Source: Mesorhizobium amorphae (GTDB lineage: Bacteria > Pseudomonadota > Alphaproteobacteria > Rhizobiales > Rhizobiaceae). Taken from it: a stretch of 64,000 nt of DNA. The stretch's first letter is position 1. Each line of letters starts with the position of its first letter. Of this stretch, positions 16,044 to 24,953 are shown one piece after another. The position numbers were made by a program, and so were the translations under genes. Location: positions 99,288-163,287 of the forward strand of contig QFNI01000002.1 in the NCBI GenBank assembly GCA_003240775.1. Direction: 5' to 3'. Under the pieces are notes generated by a model, which was given only the letters and a program-made list of their open reading frames with translations, was not told the origin of the DNA and searched no databases.

Positions 16044-16934
16044 CTATTCGGCGGCTATCGGCATGTCGTCCACCATCGCATCGGGCAGGCGTGAGAGTTC
16101 GCTCATGAAGCGCGTGATGTCGTCGGCGAGCCGCGCGAAGCCGGCCGTCTTCTTGAAACTGCGCTCGTCGAGATAGAGGCCGCGGTTGATCTCGATCTGG
16201 ATCGCGTGGAGGTTCTTCGCTGGGCGGCCGTAATGCTCGGTGATGAAGCCGCCCGCATAGGGCTTGTTGCGCACCACATTGTAGCCCATCGCAGCAAGCA
16301 GCCTGACCGCCTCGTCCACGATCACGGGCGAAGCCGATGCGCCGAAACGGTCTCCGACGATGAAGTCCGGCCGCCCCGCTTCGCCCGAGCGCACGCTCGC
16401 CGGCATCGAGTGACAATCGATGAGAACCGCGAAGCCGAAGCGGATATGGGTGCGCATCACCAGCGCCTTCAGCGCGTCGTGATAGGGCTTATAGAACCGC
16501 TCGATCCTTCCGAGCGCCTCCGAAAGCGGGAGGCGGCCGGGATAGATGTCAAGTCCCTCACCCACGAGACGCGGCACCGTGCCGAGCCCGCCCGCCACGC
16601 GCGGCGAGCGTGCATTGGCGAAGGGCGGAAGGCTTTCGGTGAACATGCGGGGGTCGAGCTCGAACGGCTCGCGGTTCACGTCGAGATAGGCGCGCGGGAA
16701 ATTCGCCGCGAGAAGCGGGATGCCGAGCCCGACCGAGCCACCGAAAAGCTGGTCGACATAGCAATCCTCGGAACGGCGGATCTGGCTCGCGTCGAGCCGC
16801 GACAGATCGAGAAAGCGCGCGGGATAATGGCGTCCGCTGTGGGGCGAATTCATCACGAAGGGCACATGCTGCGCTTCGCCCGAGAGCGTGAACGGCGCCA
16901 GATCCGTGAAATCGTCTTCGGGTCCGGCGGACAT
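16044..16934 (-). CDS. N-formylglutamate amidohydrolase
   Basis: Zinc-dependent hydrolase of the FGase family, 296 aa, which releases formate and glutamate from N-formylglutamate (one route of histidine use). Visible motifs are VMNSPHSGRHYP with the metal His near residue 32, RSEDCYVDQLF, NREPFELDPRMF, the LIDCHSMP metal site and HAIQIEINRGLY. The start at 16934 (MSAGPEDD) fits the family; an upstream ATG (17027) adds 31 poorly conserved residues. The pairing divergent to cpdR is common in rhizobia; no other hut gene is nearby. Confidence 0.88.
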   Translation of the reverse strand: MSAGPEDDFTDLAPFTLSGEAQHVPFVMNSPHSGRHYPARFLDLSRLDASQIRRSEDCYVDQLFGGSVGLGIPLLAANFPRAYLDVNREPFELDPRMFTESLPPFANARSPRVAGGLGTVPRLVGEGLDIYPGRLPLSEALGRIERFYKPYHDALKALVMRTHIRFGFAVLIDCHSMPASVRSGEAGRPDFIVGDRFGASASPVIVDEAVRLLAAMGYNVVRNKPYAGGFITEHYGRPAKNLHAIQIEINRGLYLDERSFKKTAGFARLADDITRFMSELSRLPDAMVDDMPIAAE

Positions 16935-17027
16935 GCTCAATGGGTCTTGTGCGGAAAAGCCTGCATGGGGGAATCGTGCCACTCGGTCGCGTCGTTTGTC
17001 CAGGGCGGGGTGTGTCCGGAGCATCAC

Positions 17028-17057
17028 TTGATGTTCACCGCCATCAGTTCATATAAA
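17028..17057 (+). promoter_or_regulatory. Putative promoter of cpdR
   Basis: TTGATG (17028-17033), 18-nt spacer, TATAAA (17052-17057). It lies about 90 bp before the cpdR start in the divergent hutG-cpdR region. Confidence 0.45.
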
Positions 17058-17145
17058 GGGATGCAGCCTTGTGACCAGCGGCCCGGTCGGCATCAGACCC
17101 GGTGTGGATCGCATGGCTTGGTGGTCAAGCGTTCACGGGACTTTC

Positions 17146-17508
17146 ATGGCACGCATCCTTCTCGCCGAAGACGACGACGACATGCGCCGCTTCCTGGTCA
17201 AGGCCCTCGAGCGCGCCGGCTACGACGTGAGCGACTTCGACAACGGCGCCTCGGCTTATGAGCGCCTGCGTGAGGAGCCTTTTTCGCTGCTTCTCACCGA
17301 CATCGTGATGCCTGAGATGGACGGCATAGAACTTGCCCGCCGCGCGACCGAGATCGACCCCGACCTCAAGGTGATGTTCATCACGGGCTTCGCGGCCGTC
17401 GCGCTCAACCCCGATTCCAAGGCCCCGCGCGACGCCAAGATCCTGTCCAAGCCCTTCCACCTGCGCGATCTCGTCAACGAGGTCGAAAAGATGCTCCAGG
17501 CCGCGTAA
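17146..17508 (+). CDS. cpdR: Single-domain response regulator CpdR
   Basis: Receiver-domain protein of 120 aa with no output domain: acidic pocket AEDDDD (7-12), phosphoacceptor D52 in LLLTDIVMPEMDG, conserved FITGFAA and KPFHLRDLV. The sequence is nearly that expected of CpdR throughout, including ALNPDSKAPRDAKILSKPF. CpdR, controlled by the CckA-ChpT phosphorelay, primes ClpXP for degradation of cell-cycle proteins. The product ends in Ala-Ala, consistent with CpdR itself being a ClpXP substrate. An upstream ATG at 17071 is rejected. Confidence 0.95.
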   Translation: MARILLAEDDDDMRRFLVKALERAGYDVSDFDNGASAYERLREEPFSLLLTDIVMPEMDGIELARRATEIDPDLKVMFITGFAAVALNPDSKAPRDAKILSKPFHLRDLVNEVEKMLQAA

Positions 17509-17566
17509 GAGCCTTCTCGCTCACTTGACGCTTCGGACCGGTTATGATGTATGCCGGCCCACGGAT

Positions 17567-17641
<75 letters not shown>

Positions 17642-17705
17642 TCCGACTTCCTGAAATCGTTGAAGTTTCCCTTCCTGGTGTTCGTCAACGGGAGGAGTCG
17701 TGCGC

Positions 17706-18503
17706 TCAGGCTTCGGCGTGGAGCACCACCGACACGCGCTTCATGCCTTCGCGGATCACCACGCCCATGGTTTCCCGTGCCGCGTCCGCATCCCTGTCGG
17801 CTATGGCCTGGGCGATGGCGCGGTGGCGAGCGACGGAGGTGGCGTGGCGGGCCAGGTCGGGCACGGGGGAACTGACGGCGAGCGTGGTGGCGAGCGCGAC
17901 TTCGATCAGAGCGCTCACGGAGCGCATGAAGGGGTTCGCGGAGGCTTCGGCGATCGCCAAGTGGAAGGCGAGATCGTTCGCCACGAAATCCTTGCCCGAG
18001 GTCTCCGCACGCGCCATGCGCTCGATCCAGCCGAACAGGGCCTCGGCCTGCTCTTCCGTGCGCCGCTCGGCGGCATAAGCGGCCGCCTCTGGCTCGAGCG
18101 CCAGTCGCATCTCGCCCAGGCTGATCAGGAAGCTCGCATCCACCCGCGTCTGCGCGTGCCAGTGCAGGATGTCGGAATCGAACAGGTTCCAGAACTGCCG
18201 CTTACGCACGCGCGTGCCGATGCGCGCCTTGGCCTGGATCAGGCCCTTGGCGGACAGGGTCTTGAGGGCCTCGCGCAACACCGTGCGCGACACGCCGAAG
18301 CGGTCCTGCAGCTCGTTGTCGCCAGGCAGGATGGAGTTTTCCGGGTACTGGCCGCCGACGATGCCGAGGCCCAGCCCGTGCATCACATGGCCGTGGTGGG
18401 TGCGCGGGCGCGGCGGCGCGATCAGCGCGCCGTCGGCAAGCAGGCGGCGTGCCGCGTCAGGCCGGGACAAGGCCAGCAGTCCTGCGGGCGGACAAGAGCA
18501 CAA
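17706..18503 (-). CDS. GntR family (FadR/FCD subfamily) transcriptional regulator
   Basis: Protein of up to 265 aa: a winged helix-turn-helix (ILPGDNELQDRFGVSRTVLREALKTLSAKGLI) then an FCD ligand-binding domain with metal-ligand-like residues (NDLAFHLAIAEAS, RHRAIAQAI). Layout and the QFWNLFDSDILHWH linker resemble DgoR-like sugar-acid or sugar regulators. It follows the sugar ABC genes and probably controls them through a palindrome upstream of ytfQ (inference). The start is uncertain: ATG 18503 overlaps yjfF by 47 nt, TTG at 18470 by 14 nt. Confidence 0.85.
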   Translation of the reverse strand: MCSCPPAGLLALSRPDAARRLLADGALIAPPRPRTHHGHVMHGLGLGIVGGQYPENSILPGDNELQDRFGVSRTVLREALKTLSAKGLIQAKARIGTRVRKRQFWNLFDSDILHWHAQTRVDASFLISLGEMRLALEPEAAAYAAERRTEEQAEALFGWIERMARAETSGKDFVANDLAFHLAIAEASANPFMRSVSALIEVALATTLAVSSPVPDLARHATSVARHRAIAQAIADRDADAARETMGVVIREGMKRVSVVLHAEA

Positions 18504-19434
18504 GCACGCGCTGCAGCGCGATGAAGGCGAAGAGAAGCAGGCCCACTACGATCTTGGTCCACCAGGAAGACAGCGTCCCGTCGAACACGATGTAGGTCTG
18601 GATGATGCCCTGGATGACGATGCCGACGAAGGTGCCCGCCACATAGCCCGCCCCGCCCGTCAGCAGGGTTCCACCGATCACCACGGCGGCGATCGTGTCG
18701 AGTTCGACACCCACCGCCGAAAGCGAGTAGCCCGCCGAGGTGTAGAGCGAAAAGGCGATGCCCGAAAGCCCGGAAAGAAAGCCCGACAGCGCATAGATGA
18801 GGACGGTGGTGCGCGCGACCGGCACGCCCATCAGCTCGGCCGACTGCCTGTTGCCGCCGATGGCATAGATATAGGAGCCGAAGCGCGTGAAGTGAGCGAG
18901 CACGATGCCCGCAAGAAACACCACGATCATGCCGACCCCGAGCAGCGTCAGCCGCCCGCCGCCGGGCATCCGGTAATACATGCCCTGCAGCGTCGAATAG
19001 AACTCGTGGGTGATCGGGATCGACTCGGTGGTCAGCACGAAGCAAAGCCCGCGCGCCAGGAACATGCCGGCCAGCGTGACGATGAAGGCGGGCACGTCGA
19101 GATAGTGGATGATGGCGCCCATGCCCGCACCGAAGGCCGTCGCCAGCGCAAGCGCGATGACGAAGGCCGCGAGCGGGTGGAAGCCATGAAAGTTCACGAG
19201 AACAGCGATCAGAACGCCGGTGAAGGCGATCACCGAGCCAACCGAAAGGTCGATGCCGCCGGATATGATCACGAAGGTCATGCCGACGGCGGCGATGCCC
19301 AGAAACGCGTTGTCGGTCAGCAGATTGCCGAGCACGCGCGTCGAGAACATGTTGGGAAACTGTGCAACACATATGCCGTAAGCGACGACCGCGACGGCAA
19401 GCGTGACGAGAAGCGGCAGGAGGCGGGTGTTCAT
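18457..19434 (-). CDS. yjfF: Sugar ABC transporter permease (YjfF-like)
   Basis: Inner-membrane permease of the BPD_transp_2 (RbsC-like) family, 325 aa, about 8-10 hydrophobic helices, with VGMTFVIISGGIDLSVGSV and GGNRQSAELMGVPV typical of the family. It is the second permease of a YtfQ-YtfR-YtfT-YjfF set, which in E. coli imports galactofuranose. The start overlaps the ytfT stop by 4 nt. Confidence 0.87.
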   Translation of the reverse strand: MNTRLLPLLVTLAVAVVAYGICVAQFPNMFSTRVLGNLLTDNAFLGIAAVGMTFVIISGGIDLSVGSVIAFTGVLIAVLVNFHGFHPLAAFVIALALATAFGAGMGAIIHYLDVPAFIVTLAGMFLARGLCFVLTTESIPITHEFYSTLQGMYYRMPGGGRLTLLGVGMIVVFLAGIVLAHFTRFGSYIYAIGGNRQSAELMGVPVARTTVLIYALSGFLSGLSGIAFSLYTSAGYSLSAVGVELDTIAAVVIGGTLLTGGAGYVAGTFVGIVIQGIIQTYIVFDGTLSSWWTKIVVGLLLFAFIALQRVLVLLSARRTAGLVPA

Positions 19435-20480
19435 GCTGTTTCCGCTCCGCTTCGCGCCGGCTTGCCCATGGGCGAAGCGGACGCGCCATCCTGGCCCGAG
19501 GCACGTCTGCGCCGGCCGAACAATTCGCCCACGCCTGCCGCGGCGAAGCTCTGCGCCAGAAGGATCATGATGATCACGGCGGCCTTCACGATCAGGTTGT
19601 ATTCGGGCGGGAAGCCCGAGATCAGGATGCCAGTGTTCATGGCCTGGATGATCACGGCGCCCAGCACCGACATCAGGATCGAGAAGCGCCCGCCGAGCAG
19701 CGACGTGCCGCCGATGACGACGGCCAGGATCGCGTCGAGCTCGAGCCAGAGACCGGCATTGTTGGCGTCCGCGCCGCGGATGTCGGCTGTCGCGATGATG
19801 CCGGCGAGCGCGGCACACAGCCCTGAGAATGCGTAGACCACGAGAAGCAGGAAGCGGCTCGACAGGCCCGCGTAGGTGGAGGCCGAGCGATTGACCCCGA
19901 TCGATTCGATGAGCAGTCCGAGCGCGGTGCGCCGGACCACGAGCACGGTCAGAAGCGCCAGGCAGGCTGCGATGATGATCGGCATCGGCAGGCCCATGAA
20001 CGCACCTGTGCCGAAGAAGATCAGGCCGGGTTCGTTGAAGGTGACGATGGTGCCTTCGGTGATCAGCTGCGCCACGCCGCGGCCCGCGACCATCAGGATC
20101 AGCGTCGCGACGATCGGCTGAAGGTCGAGGAACGCGACGAGGATGCCATTCAGGAGCCCGCAGGCGAGGCCCACGGCGAGGGAGGTGACGATCACGACCG
20201 GCAGTGGATAGCCGGCGACCGTCATGGTGGCAGCGACCGCGCCGGCCATCGCCATCACCGCACCCACCGAAAGGTCCACGCCCTTCGTGGCGATCACCAT
20301 GGTCATGCCGATGGCCAGAATGATCACGGGCGCCCCGCGCACGAGCACGTCGATGAGGCTGCCGAACAGGCGCCCGTCCTGGATGCGGATGTCAAAGAAG
20401 CCGGGGAAGGCCAACCAGTTGAAGAACAGGATCGCGGCCAGCGAGAGCACCTGCGGCGCGATGCGGCCCAAACCCTTCAT
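19431..20480 (-). CDS. ytfT: Sugar ABC transporter permease (YtfT-like)
   Basis: RbsC-like permease of 349 aa with the family motif IGMTMVIATKGVDLSVGAVMA and IGVNRSASTYAG. The C-terminal tail (GRRRRASGQDGASAS) is longer than in E. coli. The start overlaps the ytfR stop by 4 nt and the stop overlaps the yjfF start by 4 nt. Two different permeases suggest a heterodimeric channel. Confidence 0.87.
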   Translation of the reverse strand: MKGLGRIAPQVLSLAAILFFNWLAFPGFFDIRIQDGRLFGSLIDVLVRGAPVIILAIGMTMVIATKGVDLSVGAVMAMAGAVAATMTVAGYPLPVVIVTSLAVGLACGLLNGILVAFLDLQPIVATLILMVAGRGVAQLITEGTIVTFNEPGLIFFGTGAFMGLPMPIIIAACLALLTVLVVRRTALGLLIESIGVNRSASTYAGLSSRFLLLVVYAFSGLCAALAGIIATADIRGADANNAGLWLELDAILAVVIGGTSLLGGRFSILMSVLGAVIIQAMNTGILISGFPPEYNLIVKAAVIIMILLAQSFAAAGVGELFGRRRRASGQDGASASPMGKPARSGAETA

Positions 20481-22003
20481 GCCCGCTCTCCGGATGCCGT
20501 CTCGGCTGCGATTGCGCGCATGATGCCGCCCGTCGATATCCCCTCGCCTTCGAGCTCGCCCACATGCTCGCGGTCGCGCAGGATGCGCACGCGTGTGGAA
20601 TAGCTCACGATCTCCTCGATCTCGGACGACACGACCACGAGCGCCATGCCCTCGTCGCAGAGCCGGTTGATCAGGGCGATGATCTCGGCATGCGCACCGA
20701 CATCGATGCCGCGCGTGGGCTCGTCGAGCACGAGGAAGCGCGGCGAGGTGGCGAGCCAGCGCGCAAGGATGACCTTTTGCTGGTTGCCGCCCGACAGGAG
20801 CTTCACCGGCTTCTCGATGTCGGTTGTGCGGATGTCGAGCGCCTTGACGAACCGCTCCGCGATCTCCGCCTGTTCAGCGGAAGGGATGCGGCGAAGCCAG
20901 CCGCGCCGGGCCTGGAGCGCGAGCGCGATGTTCTCGCGCACGGAGAGATCGCCGATGATGCCGTCTGTCTTGCGGTCCTCGGGACACAGGCCGAAGCTCA
21001 GGCGCACGGCGTCGCGCGGGTTCAGGAGGCGGGCGGGCTTGCCGTCGATGGTGAGCGAGCCGCTGTCCGCCGCGTCGATGCCGAAGAGCAGGCGCACGGT
21101 CTCGGTGCGGCCCGAGCCGAGAAGGCCGGCGACACCCACCACTTCGCCGGGCGAAACGGAAAGGTCAAATGGCGCGACCGAGCGCTTGCGGCCATAACCC
21201 TCGAAACGGATGGCGCGCTCGCTGGTTCTGGCCGGCGCACGGCGGTGCTCCTCGGACGTCGCGGCCGCAAGCGTCCGGCCCAGCATCATGGAAACGAGTT
21301 CGGATTTGGAGAGCGTGTCGGTCTCGCGCGTGCCGACCAGGCGACCGTTGCGGAGCACGGTGACGCGGTCGCTGATGCGATAGACCTGATCGAGGAAGTG
21401 GGTGATGAAGACGATGCCAAGCCCCCGCTCGCGCAAGCGCTCGATGACGCGGAAGAGCGTCTCCACCTCCGAGCGGTCGAGACTGGCCGTGGGCTCGTCG
21501 AGGATCAGCACGGCGCCGGAAAGGTCGACGGCGCGGGCAATCGCGATCAATTGCTGGACCGCCACGGAATAGCGCGACAGCACGGCCGCCGGGTCGGCCG
21601 CGATGTCGTATTGCGCGAGCAGCGCTCGGGCTTTCTTCTCCATCGCACTGCGATGGACGAGGCCGAAGCGGCGCGGCTGGCGGCCGATGAAGAGGTTCTC
21701 GGCCACGCTCAGATTGGGCAGGAGGTTGACCTCCTGGTAGACGGTGCCAACGCCGAGTTCCTGCGCATGGCCCGTGTCGCGCACGGAAACCGGCGCACCG
21801 CGCAGACGGATGGTGCCGCCATCGGGCTGGTGCACCCCGGTCAGGACCTTGATCAGGGTCGACTTTCCCGCCCCGTTCTCGCCCAGCAGCGCATGGACCT
21901 CGCCCGCGCGGACGGAGAAATCGACCCCGTCGAGCGCCTTCATGCCGAGAAAGGACTTGGTGATGCCCTGCGCTTCCAGAAGCGCTGCAGTGGATTGGCT
22001 CAT
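20477..22003 (-). CDS. ytfR: Sugar ABC transporter ATPase (YtfR-like), double cassette
   Basis: ATPase of 508 aa with two nucleotide-binding halves, as in RbsA/YtfR. The first has Walker A GENGAGKS and Walker B ILDEPTAS. The second has a degenerate GLLGSGRTE loop, then LLSGGNQQKVILARWL and VLDEPTRGIDVGA. Upstream ATG at 22090 is rejected because it would translate the repeat element. A 195-bp gap with inverted repeats separates it from ytfQ. Confidence 0.9.
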   Translation of the reverse strand: MSQSTAALLEAQGITKSFLGMKALDGVDFSVRAGEVHALLGENGAGKSTLIKVLTGVHQPDGGTIRLRGAPVSVRDTGHAQELGVGTVYQEVNLLPNLSVAENLFIGRQPRRFGLVHRSAMEKKARALLAQYDIAADPAAVLSRYSVAVQQLIAIARAVDLSGAVLILDEPTASLDRSEVETLFRVIERLRERGLGIVFITHFLDQVYRISDRVTVLRNGRLVGTRETDTLSKSELVSMMLGRTLAAATSEEHRRAPARTSERAIRFEGYGRKRSVAPFDLSVSPGEVVGVAGLLGSGRTETVRLLFGIDAADSGSLTIDGKPARLLNPRDAVRLSFGLCPEDRKTDGIIGDLSVRENIALALQARRGWLRRIPSAEQAEIAERFVKALDIRTTDIEKPVKLLSGGNQQKVILARWLATSPRFLVLDEPTRGIDVGAHAEIIALINRLCDEGMALVVVSSEIEEIVSYSTRVRILRDREHVGELEGEGISTGGIMRAIAAETASGERA

Positions 22004-22021
22004 ATGGAGAAACCTATCCGA

Positions 22022-22157
22022 CTTCCCCTCCCCCTTGAGGGGTGGGGTTAGGGGTGGGGTAACGGTTCCGCTTGGTGGACAGCGGGTCAATTGGGCGCGA
22101 ACGAGAAACGGCGAAGATACCCTTGTCCTGTACCCCTCCCCTCAAGGGGGAGGGAGG
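22022..22157. repeat. Inverted pair of GC-rich palindromic elements
   Basis: Copy 1 (22022-22062) contains CTCCCCCTTGAGGGG followed by TGGGGTTAGGGGTGGGG. Copy 2 (22131-22157) contains CCCCTCAAGGGGGAG, the reverse orientation. A third copy lies at 57836. This pair sits between ytfQ and ytfR on the transcribed strand and could fold the mRNA after ytfQ. Confidence 0.8.
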
Positions 22158-22198
22158 ACACCGAGGCCTGCGCCATTCCTCCAGCCTCTTTGCCGGCC

Positions 22199-23161
22199 TT
22201 AGTAGCCGAGGCCCTTCTTTTCCTCGTAGATCTTCATCGGGTCGTCGGCCTGGGTATAGAGCTTGGACTCGGTGATGATGGTCTTCTCCGGCATCGTGCC
22301 GTCGGCCTTCCACTTGGCGAGCGCATCGAAGGCGGGGCCTGCCATGTTGGGTGTCAGTTCCACCGTGGCATTGGCCTCGCCGGCTGCCATCGCCTGGAAG
22401 ATGTCGGGCACGGCATCGATCGAGACGATCTTGATGTCGGTGCCGGGTTTCAGCCCCGCTTCCTTGATGGCTTGGATCGCGCCCACGGCCATGTCGTCGT
22501 TGTGGGCATAGAGAGCGCAGATGTTCTTGCCGCCGCCTTCGGCCTTCAAGAAGCTTTCCATCACTTCCTTGCCCTTGGCGCGGGTGAAATCACCCGTCTG
22601 GGAGCGCGTGATCTTGATGTTGGCGGCCGAGGCGATGCCTTCCTCGAAACCCTTCTTGCGGTTGATGGCAGGCGAGGAACCGGTGGTGCCCTGAAGCTCC
22701 ACCACGTTGCATTCCTTGGAGCCGACATCCTTCACCAGCCACTCGCCGGCGACCCGGCCTTCAAGCACCTGATCGGAGGCAACCGAGGTCATGTAGAGGT
22801 CGGACGAGGCATCAATGCCGCGGTCGAGCAGGATTACGGGGATTTCTGCATCCTTGGCTTCTTCCAGCACGGTGTCCCAGCCTGTGGCGACTACGGGCGC
22901 GACCAGGATGGCGTCCACGCCCTGCGCGATGAAGCCGCGGATGGCCTTGATCTGGTTTTCCTGCTTTTGCTGGGCGTCGGCGAATTTGAGGTCGATGCCG
23001 CGCTTTTCGGCTTCCTGCTTGGTGACGCTGGTTTCAGCGGCGCGCCAACCCGATTCCGAGCCGATCTGCGAGAAGCCAACAGTCATTTCCGCGGCGGATG
23101 CGGAAAGTGCGGACGATGCGAGAAGCGCAGCAGCGAGCGCCATGCGTTTGGTGAACGACAT
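22199..23161 (-). CDS. ytfQ: Periplasmic sugar-binding protein (YtfQ-like)
   Basis: Substrate-binding protein of 320 aa, type I periplasmic fold (RbsB-like). Signal peptide 1-23 (SALSASAA), then MTVGFSQIGSESGWRAAET, IRGFIAQGVDAILVAPV and IPVILLDRGID. The SQIGSESGWR start and the AHNDDMAVGAIQAIKEAG segment match YtfQ, the galactofuranose-binding protein. First gene of the five-gene minus-strand operon with ytfR, ytfT, yjfF and gntR. Confidence 0.9.
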   Translation of the reverse strand: MSFTKRMALAAALLASSALSASAAEMTVGFSQIGSESGWRAAETSVTKQEAEKRGIDLKFADAQQKQENQIKAIRGFIAQGVDAILVAPVVATGWDTVLEEAKDAEIPVILLDRGIDASSDLYMTSVASDQVLEGRVAGEWLVKDVGSKECNVVELQGTTGSSPAINRKKGFEEGIASAANIKITRSQTGDFTRAKGKEVMESFLKAEGGGKNICALYAHNDDMAVGAIQAIKEAGLKPGTDIKIVSIDAVPDIFQAMAAGEANATVELTPNMAGPAFDALAKWKADGTMPEKTIITESKLYTQADDPMKIYEEKKGLGY

Positions 23162-23227
23162 CGAAATTCCTCCCAGGGTGTCGAGCAGCCGGCCAAGTCC
23201 TCCAAGCGGCTGTCTCGATGAGGAATA

Positions 23228-23240
23228 TCATATAGTATGA
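23228..23240. promoter_or_regulatory. Candidate operator upstream of ytfQ
   Basis: TCATATAGTATGA: 5-bp perfect arms around TAG, 67 bp upstream of ytfQ, in an AT-rich patch unusual for this DNA. Candidate binding site for the GntR-family regulator at the end of the operon. Confidence 0.45.
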
Positions 23241-23279
23241 CTATTGGAAGATGTTTTGACGGCGCTTCGTTTCCCGCGC

Positions 23280-23771
23280 TCAACCTGTCTCGAAATCGCC
23301 GGGCTGCGGCGGCGCGACCGGCGTGAACAGGCAGCGGTCGGGCTTGAGGTCGAGGAGCGGTGTCCCGTCGAGACAGTCGAGCCCGCGCACCAGGAGAACC
23401 GCGCCCTGCCGCTCCACGAGCGTGACGAGGGAGGTGCCGATCGGGTTGGGCCGAACCGGCGAGCGAAGCGAAAAGGTGCCGCGTGCGGTCCCGTCATTCG
23501 CGGGGCTTTGCCGCACGAGATCGCGGCGCGACAGGTGCAGCCAGTAGAGCACCTCGATCCGCTCGAAGCTCTCGATGCCGTCGAGCGCCCTGTCCCAGGG
23601 CGGAAACAGCTCGATTCGGCAGACCGGCCCATCCGCCCTGCCCTGTCGCGGCGTCATCATGCGAGAGGTCCAGGGCGTGCGGATCGTGCCGATGAAGACG
23701 AGCCCGGCGTCCTGCGCATCGGGCGACGCCACCGTCTGCTCGCCGGCCCTGATCTCGTTTTCGCGCACCAT
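23280..23771 (-). CDS. TrmO-like tRNA (t6A37) methyltransferase, TsaA domain
   Basis: Protein of 163 aa with the TsaA/YaeB fold: GTIRTPWTSR at about 28-37, IEVLYWLHLSRRDL, and the conserved FSLRSPVRPNPIGTSLV. The family member TrmO methylates N6-threonylcarbamoyladenosine at position 37 of tRNA using SAM. It is 5 bp downstream of mop and co-oriented, so it may be transcribed with the molybdate genes; the reason for that link is unclear. Confidence 0.85.
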   Translation of the reverse strand: MVRENEIRAGEQTVASPDAQDAGLVFIGTIRTPWTSRMMTPRQGRADGPVCRIELFPPWDRALDGIESFERIEVLYWLHLSRRDLVRQSPANDGTARGTFSLRSPVRPNPIGTSLVTLVERQGAVLLVRGLDCLDGTPLLDLKPDRCLFTPVAPPQPGDFETG

Positions 23772-23776
23772 CGAGG

Positions 23777-23986
23777 TCAGTCCACCGCGACCATCACGTC
23801 GGACGCCTTGACCACGGCATAGGCCTTCTTGCCGGCTTCCAGGCCGAGTTCGTCCACTGCCGCGTTGGTGATCGAGGCCGTGACGGTGACACCGTTGCCG
23901 ATGTCGATCGCGACATGAGCAGTGGTCGCCCCCTTGGATACGGTCGTGACGGTGCCGAGAATGATGTTGCGGGCGCTGAGCTTCAT
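23777..23986 (-). CDS. Molbindin, single TOBE domain
   Basis: Protein of 69 aa starting MKLSARNIILGTVTTVSKG, the SARNxxxGxV motif of Mop-type TOBE domains, and ending VVKASDVMVAVD. Such proteins assemble into hexamers that store or buffer molybdate/tungstate in the cytosol. Divergent from modA. The adjacent ModE-like protein lacks this domain. Confidence 0.92.
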   Translation of the reverse strand: MKLSARNIILGTVTTVSKGATTAHVAIDIGNGVTVTASITNAAVDELGLEAGKKAYAVVKASDVMVAVD

Positions 23987-24091
23987 GGAGAACTTCCTGT
24001 TCTGAGGACGGATCTGGATGCCACCGCAACCTTGTGGGGAAGCTGTAGCATCACTCGCCAACAAGGCTTTCCCTAGGCGGCCGGTTCCCCT

Positions 24092-24117
24092 AGTTATATT
24101 CGAGCAAACATATCGCT
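24092..24117. promoter_or_regulatory. Putative ModE box
   Basis: AGTTATAT and ATATCGCT form an imperfect dyad (6 of 8 positions) spaced 10 bp apart, in the mop-modA divergent region, 24 bp before the modA start. It resembles ModE operators of the type TATAT-spacer-ATATA. Repression of modABC by Mo-bound ModE is inference. Confidence 0.5.
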
Positions 24118-24140
24118 TCTGCGAACGGAGAGGAACAGCC

Positions 24141-24932
24141 ATGCCGGCACGTCGGTCGATCAAGTGGGGTGCCGCGCTCGGCGGCGTGATGATGCTAGCG
24201 GGGATGGGGGCTGCCTCCGCACAGGAAAGCGTGACGGTGTTCGCGGCCGCAAGCCTGAAGAACGCGCTCGACGCGATCAACACCCAGTGCGAGGCGAGCG
24301 TCGGCGAAAAGGCCACGATCTCCTATGCCGCCAGTTCCGCGCTCGCCAAGCAGATCGAAAGCGGCGCGCCGGCCGATATCTTCATGTCCGCCGACCGGGA
24401 CTGGATGAAGTATCTCGCCGACAAGGACCTCGTGCGCAAGGACACCGAGACCGAACTGCTCGGCAACTCGATCGTGCTGGTCGCGCCGGCCGATTCGACG
24501 GCCTCCGCGACGATCGCGCCGGGCTTCGATCTTGCCGGGCTCCTGGGCGACGGCAAGCTCGCGATGGGCAATGTCGATTCGGTGCCGGCCGGCAAATACG
24601 GCAAGGCCTCGCTCGAAAGCCTCGGCATTTGGGACAGCGTGTCGGGCTCGGTCGCGCAGACCGAGAACGTGCGCGCGGCCCTTGCCCTCGTCTCGACGGG
24701 TGAGGCCCCGCTCGGCATCGTCTACAAGACCGATGCAGCCGCAGATCCCAAGGTGAAGATCGTGGGCACTTTCCCCGCCGAGAGCCATCCCGAGATCGTC
24801 TATCCCATCGCGCAGACCACCGAGAGCAAGGACGCCGAGGCGCCCGCCTTCCTCGCCTGCCTGAAGACGCCAGAAGCTGCGAAGCTCTTCGAGGAGCAGG
24901 GCTTCACCGTGCTCGCCGGCCCTTCGAACTGA
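24141..24932 (+). CDS. modA: Molybdate-binding protein ModA
   Basis: Periplasmic oxyanion-binding protein of 263 aa with a signal peptide (1-28, GAASAQ). Family motifs are VFAAASLKNALD at about 33-44, SYAASSALAKQIESGAPADIFMSAD and SVPAGKYGKASLE. The ATG at 24141 has GGAGAGGAAC before it. First gene of modABC-modE. Confidence 0.94.
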   Translation: MPARRSIKWGAALGGVMMLAGMGAASAQESVTVFAAASLKNALDAINTQCEASVGEKATISYAASSALAKQIESGAPADIFMSADRDWMKYLADKDLVRKDTETELLGNSIVLVAPADSTASATIAPGFDLAGLLGDGKLAMGNVDSVPAGKYGKASLESLGIWDSVSGSVAQTENVRAALALVSTGEAPLGIVYKTDAAADPKVKIVGTFPAESHPEIVYPIAQTTESKDAEAPAFLACLKTPEAAKLFEEQGFTVLAGPSN

Positions 24933-24953
24933 CCGGCATCGGAACCGCGCTTC

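Noticed and set aside
22004..22090. N-terminal extension of the ytfR product from ATG 22090
   Set aside because: It would translate the palindromic repeat; MSQSTAALLEAQGITKSF is the normal start.
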